Shown here one piece after another: positions 10,078 through 22,826 of a stretch of 64,000 nt of DNA. The stretch is from Heritiera littoralis (lineage: Eukaryota > Streptophyta > Magnoliopsida > Malvales > Malvaceae), in NCBI GenBank assembly GCA_031772115.1, contig JAPDPK010000018.1, forward strand, positions 6,180,501 to 6,244,500, given 5' to 3'. The translations under genes and the position numbers were made by a program. The notes beneath the pieces were generated by a model. The model was not told the DNA's origin. It saw only the letters and a list, made by a program, of their open reading frames with translations, and ran no database searches. Every line of letters starts with the position of its first letter. Position 1 is the stretch's first letter.

Positions 10078-12769
10078 TGTAGACACCCCATTTTGTCCGG
10101 GGTCTTTTAATGTTATTGGGCCTATTGGGTTTAATAATTAGAAGATGAATCTAATTTTTGTATTACTATCTTGTTTACTATTATTAAAAAGAAATAAAAA
10201 TGAAAAGAAAATAAAAAATAGAAAAAAATAAAAAATAAAAAAAATAACAAAATAAAGTGATCAAAGAAGGGAAACTTGAAAAAAAAAATAAAAAAGAATC
10301 AGAATCTTAAAATAAAGGCAAAGTCAAAAATTTGAAAATTTTAGAAAGAAAATCAAAATCAATGAGTGAATCAAGTAAGAATCAATGAAGATACAAGTCA
10401 AACCCAAATTTGTGCATAGATGGAAAGAAAAGAAAATTGGTTTAATACCTGTATCAAGAAAAAGGAAGGAAAATTAAATAAGAAAGAGACAAACACATAT
10501 ATTAAGGGAAGAGAGAACTAGGGTTAAAAGAGAGGGGGAAAAAAAAAGGACCGGGAGAACACACGGAAACCCTAAAAAAAAGCTAAAAAAAAAACCCTAG
10601 AGAAACATTGGAGAAACCCTAGAAAAAAACCTAGAAGGCGGAGGGGCTGCGTGCGTGACAGAGCCACCTACTCCAACCCGTTTCTGTTGAAGAGGAACCA
10701 GGCAGTGTCCATTTGTGCTGGATGGAACGAAGGCTGGCGTGAAGGTGATGTGCAGGGAAGGTCGATGCGCTGAAGCAGGCAGAGGTAGTGTAACGTGACT
10801 GTAGAAAGGCTGAGAGCTTGTTGCGTGTCTGCTGGTCCTGGTGCGTAGCAAATCAATGCAGGAGCAGTGGACGCTAGCTTGCGTGAGTGGGCAGGAGATA
10901 AGCAAGTGCTGGCAGGAAGCAGCCCGTGCGTGAAGGCTGAAGCGGTGGGCTGGTGTACATGGAGGCGTGGCAACACGCATGGTTGCCGCAGTAGTTGTAA
11001 TTCCACAATTCTGTTTTGAAGTTTCAGATTTGGCATGCATGGTGTCATGAGCCAACCTTGCATAAGGCCATGACCAGGAGGTGAGTAGTCGGCAGATTAT
11101 TAGACTATCTCACTAGTAGGTATGTACTCTTTTCCATCTTCTTTTTTTTAACCATTGCTTTATTATTTTTAGACTTGTTTTATTGACGTTGGTGCAAAAG
11201 TTAGAATTGTTTAGCATGTTTTTGATCCCCTTATGTTTCACGTATATTTGGATCCTCCTTTAATATTTTATTTATTTATTTATTTTTTTCTTTTTTAAGC
11301 ATGATATGATATGATATTGTTAAAGGCTATATTAGTTGAATTATGATTTAGAATGGTTATAAAAGTCCTTATAATTGTGTTACTTAAATTTAAAAGTTTT
11401 GCTTAGTATTAGTTTATTTTATCAATTTACGTTTTGTTCATTTTACTTTAGACTTAGAATCAAAAATTAAATTACTGATAGAAGATTAAATTATGAAATT
11501 TATGAGATGCTTTTTTTTAATTAAAATAAAAAATAAATTAGTAATTATGAAAATAAATATAAGTATTCCGACGATGGAATTTTAAAAGTACTGCGCTTGA
11601 GTAGTACTTTTAGATATCTTGAGGTGAGGAGTTTCTTCTTAAATCTTACCAGCTTGATGGAAGATTTAAAAAGATATTTCCGATATTTAAAATTCAAAAA
11701 ATATTATTAAAATTAACTGCAATTAAAAGAATAAATAATCAGATTAGAAATAATGAATTATAAAAATTAATTTAGACATAAAATAGAATAAAATAATAAA
11801 AATACAAATTATCCTACGACGGAATTCTAAAGGGACTGCGCTTGAGTAGTACTTTTAGATGTCTTGAGGTGAGGAGAGTTCTTTTAAATATTGCCAGCTT
11901 GATGGAAGATTTATAGGACATTTCCAAGATTTTATAAATTAAATTATAAAAATAAAAATAAAAATAAAATTAGATTAAAAAATAATAAGTTAAAATTAAG
12001 TTTATTATAATAAATAATAAAGATCAAATTAATAAATTAGAATTAAAATTAGGAAAGAATTAAAATAAATAGAAATTAAATTAAATTAAATATTTTAATA
12101 AATGTGAATTATTCCGAGGATGGAATTTAAAGGAAATTGCGATTGAGTAGTTTCTTTAAAAATTCCTAAGGTGAGAAAGTTTCTTTAAGGTCTTACCAGC
12201 TTGATGGAAGGTCTTTAAGAAAATCTTCAATATCAAATAATACATGTTTATTTAAAGACATAAAAATATATGAAAATAATAATTTATATAAGAATAATAA
12301 TAATCATAATAGAATAAAATAAGATAAAAATAATAAATAGAAATTGGATAGGAGTCAAAATAGGGTTTGCATAAAATATTTAAACAATCCGATGACGGAG
12401 CCTCTTCAAGAAAGGCGATTGGTCCTACTTGAATACTCTTGAGGTGAGAATAACTTTTAAGTTGTCCAACCAGCTTGATGGAGGAGACTTAAAAGATTTT
12501 TCAATATTTAATTATATCGAAATTAAAGTAAAAGGCAAAATTAAGATAACCTTAGATCACTTGGTACCATTTTAGGATGGGCGTTGTGAGGGTGCTAATC
12601 CTTCCTCACACGTAACCGTACTCCCGAACTTAGAACTTTTAACGTAGACCAGGCCTTATCCTTAGTTTGAATAGGTGACCAATCACACCTAGGTTAGAAT
12701 GATTGGTGGCGACTCCATAGTTTTGTGTCTAACTATTAGGTTTCCCCCGAAACTTGATACGTTATGACA
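10078..12769 (+). repeat. 3' LTR of Tat-1
   Basis: Nearly identical to 2269-4938. It has an extra ~19-bp A-rich segment near 10220 and about 20 substitutions by eye. The four hairpin modules recur at about 11574-11677, 11820-11923, 12111-12225 and 12388-12498. One substitution (ATCTT to ATATT, near 11889) weakens a third-hairpin stem. Confidence 0.93.
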
Positions 12770-12774
12770 AACAT

Positions 12775-12823
12775 CATATTTAGGAGTATAATATTGTATG
12801 AGGTGTGATCATATACATAATAT

Positions 12824-12855
<32 letters not shown>

Positions 12856-12945
12856 AACCCATAATGAGATGGGTCGATGCATGAAACACATGTTACATAT
12901 TTACAGGGGGATCCCTACTCTTGGCACTCCTCCCCCTAAACCCCA
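12775..12945 (+). repeat. Relic LTR fragment related to the copia element at 13334-19875
   Basis: Phrases such as agtataatattgtatgagg, aaacccataatgagatgggt and ggggatccctactctt follow the same order as in the minus strand of the 13334 copia LTR, with clear divergence and a TA microsatellite (about 12825-12855). It is probably the remnant into which Tat-1 inserted; its left part may lie at about 2213-2268 (inference). Confidence 0.5.
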
Positions 12946-13328
12946 AAGAACCGGTTGATATATAAGTCAGTTTGCTCCTGAAATATCTTTTTTCTTTCTT
13001 GAAACGTTTTCATGCACCTATTGAAAAAAGCATTTTTTTTACAAGAATTTAAATGTACCTTTGTTTCCCTCAAAATTATATACAGAACAGGCTAATTCTT
13101 AAAATCTGCCCTGCCCCTATTCTAGGATTAGTTCTTTCCCTTTCTTTTTCTGTAACGACATAGTAATATTACTAGTATATTTTTGTAATAATTGATGTTA
13201 ATATTGTAAGGGACCAATAAGGATAGAGTCCATGATTTTGACATATATTTTAGTACTGATAATTTGGATGTTTCAAACAGACCACCATATCCTTTGGCCT
13301 TTTATTTGTGGCGTGGGTTTTGTTAGGG
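12946..13328. other. Intergenic, nothing recognised
   Basis: Ordinary AT-rich sequence. A short plus-strand frame at 13232-13474 crosses the copia LTR boundary and is not supported. Confidence 0.5.
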
Positions 13329-13333
13329 GTTTT

Positions 13334-13791
13334 TGTTGGAATTTATTAAAACTTCACCAAGTCACTAACACGAAAATGAATCGCAGTAAAACTAACCTGG
13401 ATGCGGGCGAGAGTTCAATCCCGCTATCTCATATTACCGCATTATTGAAGCCCTCTCCGATAACGTTCCATTAACTGCCTTCAGACCTGAAACGGAGATA
13501 AAACGAAAGAGTGAGAGAGAGAGGTAGAGAGAGAGGGAGAAACTACTCTCATCCCTCTTCAACGAAAGTTATAAAACTTAATGGGCCAGCCTTATATATA
13601 TAGAAGTTGAGAGTAGGGACCTCCCTCCATGGGATTCATGTACAAACCCATCCCATTATAGGTTTATACACATATTATATATTTAATATGATTAATTATA
13701 GGTCACACTTTATACAAAATTATACTACTAATAAATATTATATGAAATTAATTACACTTAATTAGTCCAAACAAATAGGGATATTACAACA
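13334..13791 (-). repeat. 3' LTR of the copia element (left)
   Basis: 458 bp, paired with 19418-19875. The adjacent ttctcccacttgg (13792-13804), read on the minus strand, is the polypurine tract. Confidence 0.92.
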
Positions 13792-14639
13792 TTCTCCCAC
13801 TTGGACAATTAAGTTAATTAATGAAATCATCATATAATATCATCATGTATTCATAAGCCCTCTAAATACATTGTACCGAAAGGATACAAATGTGTAGACT
13901 CATACATACTTTAACAACAACAAGCCTTTTTATAAGTTTCAAAATGCATCATATCGACAGGGTACAAACGCGTAAACTTATAAAGACTGCAATAAAATAG
14001 TAGTATAAAGTGTGAAATGGAAATGATATGAAAAGCAAAATCAATATTCATTTCCATTAGGTCCATGCATCTGAACTGAATGATGCCTTGCTTCAACAGA
14101 AGCATATGAGACTGATATCGAATGTCTCATCCAACAAAATGTCATATTTACCGAAATGTGCGCAAACAAAATATGCATATATGGCAAGTAGGAATCCATC
14201 CACACAGCTGCAGTTTATTGTATTACAAAGCTCCCACTAACTTAATATAGCAAATGGCTTCATATGCCTCATACAAGTGCTATGTCGTCAAATCACTTTA
14301 GCAGCCAAAATTTTAGTTAGCCAGAATAAACTCTTTAAACCATGTGCTCTACAATTCAATCAAGTAACGGATTCCATAATTTTCTCTCTAACAAAACCGA
14401 ATGATGACATCTAAACGTTCTGGAGTGTGAGGAACTCCTAACATTTTGAGAGAGAAAATACTTGCTGCAGCATTGCCACAGTACATCTCCAAGACTTCCA
14501 AATGGCAACCACACAAAAAAAGCCCTGAGATGAAATTCTACAGCCTAAATGGCCTATCATGTAGCTTTACAACATGCTACATATTTAGCCTCCACAATTA
14601 AGGATGTTGTAAGTGTTTGCTTTACACTTTCCAAGATAC

Positions 14640-14770
14640 AACTCCTTTATGTCCATAAATATATAGATATATGTAACCAACATAATTTTCAATATCTGGA
14701 TAGCTTGCAAAATTAACATCAGAATATCTGACCAAACTCAGAATGTCAGATTTATCAATATCCAAATACT
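14640..14770 (-). pseudogene. Copia RNase H remnant
   Basis: The minus strand reads SLVRYSDVNFASYPDIENYVGYI, split here as SLVRYSDVNFASYPD and IENYVGYI. It matches the copia RNase H region that usually reads RYSDADFAxxxDxRKSTSGY. Flanking codons are broken, so only a remnant is claimed. Confidence 0.6.
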
Positions 14771-16984
14771 CCCTTTATAGCTTCCAGTTCTCTATTACAT
14801 GATCGCTTAAGTATCTCCGAAATACATCTATAATATACATAATATCCAAATGTGTATAAACTTGAGTATACACTAATTACCCACAACAAGGCATACACAA
14901 TACTTGATATGAGCTCTTTCATTATCATCTTGAGGACTTTGAGATTTTCACAATATGTCACTTTTCACTAAATGACGTCTTATTAGGAGAACAACATGAA
15001 ATAAACCTACTCAACACTCAATGTAGGTTCTATGAGACCAATAATGTATGCCTATTGATATGTCACGAAGAATCTTAATCCTTAAAATGAAATAAAACCT
15101 CACTTAGATTTTTCATCCTGAAGTGACGTGACGACATGAAATGTCTCATGCAATAGGTCAGTGCTACAGGCTACTATTTGATATCATCAATTAGAGCACA
15201 ACAAGCACAAAACTACTCCCACTGACCTCGTAATGGATCCAATTATCAAACGATAATGTTCTCCTCAATGTGACAATCTCATTAAATTTTAGATACAGTC
15301 TGGATGCCTTTTTAATTTCGCAAATAAACTCCTTGAGTTCACAAACTATATGTTCCAAATTAGGAACTACGAACTTTTAGGTTGCTTTATTTAAAGTCTT
15401 GGTAAAATTTAGCTTTAAAATTTTCAATCTGATCTTTAGGGTTTCACTTGGTCTACAATGATGTGACAACAGAAATAGATCCCATGCATCTTTATACAAC
15501 ATAGATGCTTACTCATCCTGCGTGACTAATATTCAACTCTTAGAGTTCGGATCAGGATAGTCCCCTAACAAACATCAGAATTAGAAGACACATGAATCTT
15601 ACATTCATCTTCCTCTGTAAAGTCAGATGCAGGTTCGAAATATGGTATTGAGATCAATCATTTCCTTTGGTTGTGGCTTTTCATCATTAAAAGATGATGC
15701 ATATATGGGAATGGCATAACAAAATGTATCTTAATAATGACTTTGTGGAGTTCACAACTCCCACTCTTTAAGTCATCCACTAAATAGATTGCATTGTCAG
15801 ACTTAATGATTCTAGTGTCACATAACGGGAAATGAAATATAGAATCTTTCTAATCGATATAATAGCCAACAGAATTGCCGCTGATAGTTTTCTCGTCAAG
15901 TTTTCTTGACTGTGGGTTATAACTCTTTTGCCTTACCTTATAACCCTAAACACAGGAAGCGGCATAAAATCGGCTTAATGTCTGACTATAACTTGGGATG
16001 CATTTAGGAACCAGTCCTGCTTGGAGATCAACCTTGCATGTGAATTAAAGTTTCTATAATTTCACTCCATCTAAATTTCGGATATTTGAAGTGATTCAAC
16101 AGAAATCGTACCACATCAAAATGTACAAATGATTATTACTGCAATCTCATCCTTGTCGGTATTCGAAGAATGCATACTAGGCGTCAATACATAATCCTAC
16201 AGTGCACTTAACTCAAAAAACTAGCATAGGATTTCGCTTGGTTTCATTATACCGAGCATAAAATTCATCACTATTGTCTGATCATTGCCTTAAGCAGCGC
16301 AGCGGAATTAATCAGAATGCCTAATGCCTCTATAAGATCAGATCTATCACTCTATATAACCTAAATCAAAATGGTCTTTAGTGAAAATGATGAAACATTT
16401 ATATCCACTGACTACAGTATGTGAATTTGATTTATAACTATTGGTTTATATCAGCTCCTAATCATCTTAATATCTGCTAATCACATCCTTAATATTAGCA
16501 GTAAGATTTCTCTTAATGCAATCTTACATGTGCCTCAAAATATCCCTAACTCTTGTGCCACTATATGATAGATTTCCTATTTATTCTATCATAATTTGAA
16601 TCGATAGTCACATCATTCACAACTGAAGAAAATTTACCTAATATTAGGGTATAAGTCTACTATATATCCATTACGCAAAATACCAGAATCAATGCATATG
16701 TTGTTACTAATTAGAAATACTTTTCTATTATCAAGATGAAAAGCATTAATCGACAATAATTTCAAAACTGTCTACGAAATGTAACAACAATCTGGCTATG
16801 TTTTCAGTATGGATTCTAACTTTATAACCCCAATTTACAACAATTTTCCCTTATTCTATCTCCGGTTGCTTACGGCTTTATCAATAATAGCACCGGTATT
16901 CAAACACCAATAGTTAAAGGGCATATCTCCTAGATTGGATTCAAAATAAAAGCTAAAAGAATGCCCTTTTTACACATTCCAATC

Positions 16985-17045
16985 TAAAGGATTCTTGTAA
17001 TCTACCCTCTTGTGCCTAAAATTATCCCAGAAGTGGCACACATTG
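16985..17045 (-). pseudogene. Damaged copia gag zinc knuckle
   Basis: The minus strand reads VCHFWDNFRHKRVDYKN, which fits a CCHC knuckle of the form CHFCxxxGHKxxxCxN with the second and fourth cysteines replaced by Trp and Tyr. It lies on the gag side of the element, as expected. Confidence 0.55.
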
Positions 17046-17999
17046 ATATTTAGAGGTGTTGGTTGAACCAGAATGGAAAGTAGACTTGGTAAATTTCTTC
17101 TTCTAAAATGACCTTTTATTGAGACCTCTTAATAATATTTCCTTTTAGCAGTAATATTGGCATATGTCATCATTATGGTTGAATGAGATCTGTCAACCTG
17201 AAAGATCTCCCACTCTTAAATGACAATATCAATTTTGATATTAAAATGCCATATTTCCTTCTGCATTAAATGAGATCTGTAAAACTGGAAGATCTCCAAT
17301 TCTCCATCCCATAAGGAAATAGTACTGAATCTGCCATATATGGAATCAAAATCCTATAGCAACCTTTATCCTCTTATGCGAACTACTTTCTAATGGCATC
17401 CATAAATACTTCTTGGTTTTCATTAATTGGAACACTTTCTCTGATGTGCTCATTAATGACATGCCCTTATAATCAGAGAATTCTCACTTAAGTGTTCTCG
17501 AAATTCCAAGTATATTGTCCTCAAAGAGCTCACATTATTGGGCATAATAGATAGATTTATTCTCGAGACTACTTCCTAGTTTAATGTCCCTAACCGTAGA
17601 AAATAATTTATGCTATCTATCTAATTTAATCATACTAGAGATTTGATATGTGATAGTTGCACAATATGGAGGCTAGTGGAATAATTCAAACAATATCAAA
17701 ATTTATTCCACAACACACTACAGAAGATGAAACAAAACTAGTTGAATACAACCTGAATGATCGCCTACCGACAGGGTAGGAAGACCGTGTCATATCCCAA
17801 CCAGAATCCTCTCAATCCCAAGCATCTCTAAAAGCAACTAACAATCCGACAAGGAGAGACTAGCCATTTCTAAAGACCTTAGTAAATTATGCAACTGCAA
17901 CTATCACTATGCATTGCCTTATTATTATATCCTTAAAATTTTCAGAATAAATCGTCAAAAAAAATCTTCATGACTATTCCTGCGACAGGCAAGTACTAG

Positions 18000-18995
18000 T
18001 CAATCCAATTAATGATTTATAATTTTAAGAATATTCACAAAATTTATTGACCAAAATTAACTACATCCAAAATATCTAACTTCTGAAGCATATGTAGTAA
18101 TTTCAAGTTCCACATTAATTAATTAAATTAATTTCATATAAATGCGAGCATTCAAATAATAAGGCAATTTTCATTTCTAGAGAGTTTATTTGTTTAAATA
18201 AATTATTAACAGAATGAGTAGCCCATAATCTAAAATGGCTCAAACAAAATACCCGAATAATTTATTTAAACTTATTTAATTAGGCCAAATATTAGTAATT
18301 TATGGGCATAAGTGTACATTTCAAAATTAAGTGAATTATGAATTAAATGAGTAATTAAATTTCTAGAAATTACTCCAAAATTAATTCCTCCAAAATTCAC
18401 TTATATCACATTAATTTTGGGCTTAACAATTAATTATGGCTATTAAATAAAATTTTGTTACGACCAAAATTGTCCAAAATTAATTATCCAAATGACCCAT
18501 AATTAATTAATCAAAATGGCCCTCAAAACCATAATCTAAATTGGCCTTTTAATTAACTATGCAAAATAGCCAATAATTAATCCAAATTTAATAGTCAAAT
18601 AAAATTAATTATTCAATATGGCCCCTAAATTAATTAGGCAAAATGACCTCAAAATTAACTAATTTTAATTGCCCAAAATTAATTTAATACTAAATGACTA
18701 ATTAATAAAATTAAATATAAGCCCATAATTTAATAAAAATAATTTTGGCCTAAATTAATTAAAACATAAAGGCCTAATCAAAATAAAACAAATAGTCTTT
18801 TGTTTTATTTTATTTTTAATAATGGGTGGCCCAAAATATTAAACAAATAATGGCCCTAACATAATTAAACCAAAAAAAATGGCCCACTTAAAAGAATAGC
18901 CCAGCCAAAATCACCAAAATCGGCCTAAAATTAAAAAATTTTGCCCCAAAAAATCGGGCCCCAAAATCCAAAAAAATAAGGCCCAAAATCGTACG
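18000..18995 (-). repeat. AT-rich degenerate repeats in the copia leader
   Basis: Short phrases of the type aaaattaatt followed by ggcc recur dozens of times with irregular spacing. No frame is open. It is probably untranslated leader or a decayed gag-proximal region. Confidence 0.5.
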
Positions 18996-19037
18996 GCCCA
19001 AAGATAAAAAAATTAATTTTTTTTTTAATTTTCATTA

Positions 19038-19132
19038 GCGGGCGCGTGCTTTACACACGCCTGCACAACAGAATGGAGGCGTGCACCACGCGCCTCACGA
19101 AGGAATCGGGCGCGTGCACTCCACGCGCCCGA
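19038..19132 (-). other. Three GC-rich hairpins in the copia leader
   Basis: Three tandem inverted repeats in an otherwise AT-rich region lie at 19038-19064, 19076-19096 and 19106-19132. The last is perfect: TCGGGCGCGTG (19106-19116) pairs with CACGCGCCCGA (19122-19132) around a 5-nt loop. They lie about 290 nt downstream of the 5' LTR in the minus-strand transcript, where retroelement packaging or dimer signals are often found. Confidence 0.7.
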
Positions 19133-19402
19133 CCTTCTTCTCCACCCATTTCAGGTGTTTGCAGAAAATGGGTCACAAATCCGACCCGGTTCGATTTTAG
19201 CCATTTTTAGCCTTATTTTTGCACCGAATTAAGGGGTTTTTCACCCTTAAATATCATACAACCAGAATCTAACCAAATTATGCTCAAAAATGGTAAAACG
19301 GAATGGGTTTCAGAAAGTCCAAAAAATCCAAAAGCTTAAAACCGAAGCTTTCATGGCTTCTTTTGCTCAAAACAGTAATGGTTAGTGACTTTTGGTGAGT
19401 CT

Positions 19403-19415
19403 GGCTCTGATGCCA
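19403..19415 (-). other. Primer binding site of the copia element
   Basis: The minus strand reads TGGCATCAGAGCC, two bases from the LTR at 19418. It differs by one base from the common initiator-tRNA-Met PBS (TGGTATCAGAGC). Confidence 0.85.
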
Positions 19416-19417
19416 AT

Positions 19418-19875
19418 TGTTGGAATTTATTAAAACTTCACCAAGTCACTAACACGAAAATGAATCGCAGTAAAACTAACCTGGATGCAGGCAAGAGTTC
19501 AATCCCGCTATCTCATATTACCGCATTATTGAAGCCCTCTCCGATAATGTTCCATTGACTGCCTTCAGACCTGAAACGGAGATAAAACGAAAGAGTTAGA
19601 GAGAGATGTAGAGAGAGAGGGAGAAACTACTCTCATCCCTCTTCAACGAAAGTTATAAAACTTAATGGGCCAGCCTCATATATATAGAGGTTGAGAGTAG
19701 GGACCTCCTTCCATGGGATTCATGTACAAACCCATCCCATTATAGGTTTATACACATATTATATATTTAATATAATTAATTATAGGTCACACTTTATACA
19801 AAATTATACTACTAATAAATATTATATTAAATTAATTACACTTAATTAGTCCAAACAAATAGGGATATTACAACA
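19418..19875 (-). repeat. 5' LTR of the copia element (right)
   Basis: 458 bp, starting TGTTGGAATTT on the plus strand and ending ACAACA before the TSD gtttt. It differs from the left LTR at about ten positions by eye. Confidence 0.92.
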
Positions 19876-19880
19876 GTTTT

Positions 19881-20645
19881 ATCTCTTAATATATTTTTTA
19901 AATTTGTTTGGCCAATGCGAATTTTGAATTTTTCAGGATACTGGAAAAAGACTACTTATTTTAAAACTTCCAGTTTAACGTATGTGTCTATGTATATGAT
20001 ATAATATAGAGAACCATTAAAAAGAAGTCCTACATAAACAAGTATTTCTAACATTTCTCCTCTCCTCTGCTATATGCAAGACTTCAGAAAATCGACAATC
20101 TTGTCAAATGAGGGTTCTCGTAAGTAATTAAGCTTCAAGTCTTCATGTAAAGTATTAGGGTTCGAATCTCACAGTTCTTTATTAATAAATAATTTGTAAG
20201 TCCGAAAAACTCACAAGTAAAAATTTAATGAATTCATAAATCTCAAAATAAGTTGGCGGTCTACCTTGACTTTAGAGATAAAGATAACTTTCCCTTCTCC
20301 TAAACTTCTAAGCACTAAAAAAAATCGAGGATTTTTCTTACAAGTGCAAGTTTCACATATATGTTAATCTATTTTTTTAATGGTGAAAATCAAAATGAAT
20401 TTTATTTTCATATTCATGATAATATGGCAATGCCATATGTGGTCCCTTTCCGAGCAGATGCGGAGAGAGGACCTGATATGTTTGAGTCTATGTTGGAAGA
20501 ATCCAAAAAAAAACTGTAATATTTTGAGATTGAAGGGGAGTTGTCCCCAATCACAATTAACTGGCTAGATAGACAAGTGTGCCACTACAATTTCAATACC
20601 ATGTCATTTACCTCATCCTATGACTATCTGATGGGAAATCAACTG
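19881..20645. other. Intergenic; possible SINE trace near 20110-20290
   Basis: AT-rich. The phrase gggttcgaatctc near 20160 resembles a Pol III B box, with an A-box-like phrase (gtaattaagcttc) about 40 bp before it, but no TSD or tail was found. Short frames here are not supported. Confidence 0.35.
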
Positions 20646-20653
20646 ATTTTGAG

Positions 20654-22818
20654 TAGAGGCGGCAATCAGGTTAGTACGGGCGAATTTGGTCTAAGTTATC
20701 TTCGAATTCAAGTTATTTTATGTTTGGATTATTTCGAGTTCGAGTTTTTTAGGTTCAAATTTTTTTGGATTCTTATTTTTTGGGGTTCAAGTTTTCAATT
20801 TCAGGCATTTTTTAGTTCGGTTATTTTAAGGTTCGATTTGGTTCTAACTAAGCGGATTTAGCGGACTTAGTTAAATTATTTTGAAATTTTATAAGTTATA
20901 AATATTTTTTTTATAATTTTGAATATAATAATTAATTTAAGTTATATATAATTAAATAAAAATATAATAGAATTGCTAAAGCAAAGTTAAAATTTAATAA
21001 ATATTCATATAAATATAAATTTTTACATTTTAATATTTTTATTACTTGAGAGTTATTATTTATTTTTTTTAATTTCCTGCATATTCACATTTGTTATAAA
21101 ATATATAATTATATTAATAATTATATAAATATTTATTTTTAAAGTGAGCCAAAAATATATGTAGTAAAACTAAAGGAAAGTGAAAATCCACAAATATTAG
21201 TTATACAAACAAATAACTAACAAATTATAAATAAATCACACTAAACAATTAAACATTTATATAAATGGCTTTATACTCTTAGTAATAACTTATTGGATCA
21301 TTGCATTTTTTTGGGTCAAAGTTGGGCCATTGAAATTTGGACACTCTTACTTCAATAATTTTTTTTACTTTGTTTTATTAGCTTTTTTAATAATTATATT
21401 ATATTTTTAATAAAATTTTAAATTTTTAAGAATTTTTCTTACATTTATTTTGTTTTTTAAATACCAACATAATTAGTAATTAAATTAAATATAACCGTAT
21501 AACTAGTTCACTAATTATGCAATACATTAAAAAAATACTTAATATTATTAATAATTGGTCAACTAATTATCTCAATTGTCTATTTATTTTGTTTTTGGTT
21601 TGTACATAAATCATAATATTAACATTATTACATTAAATATAATCATACTAGTACATACTAATTAATCAAATATCTTATTAAAAATTTAAAACATTGAATT
21701 AAAAAGTTATATACATGACATTATATTAATAAATAATAACATTTGATATAATCATCATATACAACTATACACCAATAGAGTATTAATTTTTCATGTTAAA
21801 TTAACATAATAACATTAGATATACATTAATTGATCGAATGTCTAATTAAAATGTTAAATAGTAGATATTACTAAATTAATTAATATAATTATAGTTATTT
21901 AAATATAATTGATCATAATATTAATAAAGTATAAAAAACAAATTTTATTAAAATTACCTCTTACATAATAATATTACTATAGTATATTATTAAAGATTTA
22001 TATATGATGCACTGACAATGTATAGTTTCTATACACTGTCAATGCATTAGAGTTTAACACCTCATTAATATGCCCTTATGAGCAAATTAAAAAAAATTAT
22101 TTATATTTACTTTTAAGAGCTTGGCATATTTTCTTAATTTACCAATTGATAATGTGTCAACCTTTGATGTATTGACAGTGTATAGAAACTATACATTGCC
22201 AGTGCATCATATACAAACCTTATTATTAAATTACACTTTAATTTACTATTAGAAATATTATTTTTATCTACACTTTAATTTTATATTTAATAGATAATAA
22301 ATAAATTATTTGTAATAAATAATTAATTCTATTAGAATAATATTTACACATTAAGAGATTACATAATTTATTCTTAAAAGATTATTATAATATAATATAT
22401 AAATCATTGTTATAAGATACCAAATTGGAATCTTATTAATATAACAAATAATTAATTATCAATAGCCTGATTTATTCACGTATTTTATTAAAATTACTGC
22501 TTACACAATAATGCTACTATAGTATTTTTTAAATTACACTTTACTATTAAAAATAATTATTTTTATTTATACTTTAATTTTATAATTAAAAATGTATCAA
22601 TTATATATTTATTTTTAAATAATAATTATATAATTATAATTCTGATTTTTTCAGGTTATAAATTCAATTTTTTGTAGGTTTCGGATCAGATCAGTCAGGA
22701 TCGTATTGGGTTCGGGTTATGTTGGTTTCGAACCTTTGAATTTTTTTGGTCAATTTGGGTTGGTCTGAGTTCGGTCTCTGGCTAATTTTTGGGCTAAGGC
22801 TAGTTTTTGCCACCTCTA
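20654..22818. mobile_element. Non-autonomous hAT element with perfect 8-bp TSD
   Basis: The left terminus TAGAGGCGGCAATC mirrors the right terminus, which on the other strand reads TAGAGGTGGCAAAA. The TSD attttgag is perfect at 20646-20653 and 22819-22826. Both ends carry degenerate subterminal phrases of the ggttcgag/gggttcgg kind, common in hAT elements. The 2.2-kb interior is AT-rich with no transposase frame. A MITE is nested at 21991-22222. Confidence 0.88.
21991..22222. mobile_element. MITE nested in the hAT element
   Basis: The termini are mirror images: left atatatgatgcactgaca, right agtgcatcatatacaaacc. The subterminal parts pair as tgtatagtttctataca-type palindromes. The same family recurs at 58112-58337, also about 230 bp long. 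No TSD is clear. Confidence 0.75.
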
Positions 22819-22826
22819 ATTTTGAG

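Larger units (their letters stand above)
2269..12769 (+). mobile_element. Non-autonomous Tat/Ogre-type LTR retrotransposon (Tat-1)
   Basis: The element is bounded by TG...CA long terminal repeats and a perfect 5-bp TSD, aacat (2264-2268 and 12770-12774). The order is 5' LTR, PBS, a broken ORF1, about 3 kb of non-coding sequence, two tandem-repeat arrays, a purine tract and the 3' LTR. No gag zinc knuckle, protease, RT, RNase H or integrase motif is found in the 5.1-kb interior. The ORF1 type, LTR ends, PBS and repeat arrays match the 18-kb element at 23635-41611, so this is a deletion derivative or parasite of that kind. By eye the two LTRs differ at only about 20 positions in 2.67 kb, pointing to a recent insertion. 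Confidence 0.93.
13334..19875 (-). mobile_element. Ty1/copia-type LTR retrotransposon, coding decayed
   Basis: Two 458-bp LTRs begin TGTTGGAATTT and end TTACAACA on the plus strand, with a perfect TSD gtttt (13329-13333 and 19876-19880). The minus-strand orientation follows from a PBS next to the right LTR and a purine tract (caagtgggagaa) next to the left LTR. Read on the minus strand, RNase H-like remnants occur near 14660-14760 and a damaged gag zinc knuckle near 16990-17040, the right order for copia. No frame is longer than about 70 codons in the interior, although the LTRs differ at only about ten positions by eye. Confidence 0.9.

Noticed and set aside
20541..20861. 106-codon plus-strand frame
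   Set aside because: It crosses the left end of the hAT element and is made of its subterminal repeats.
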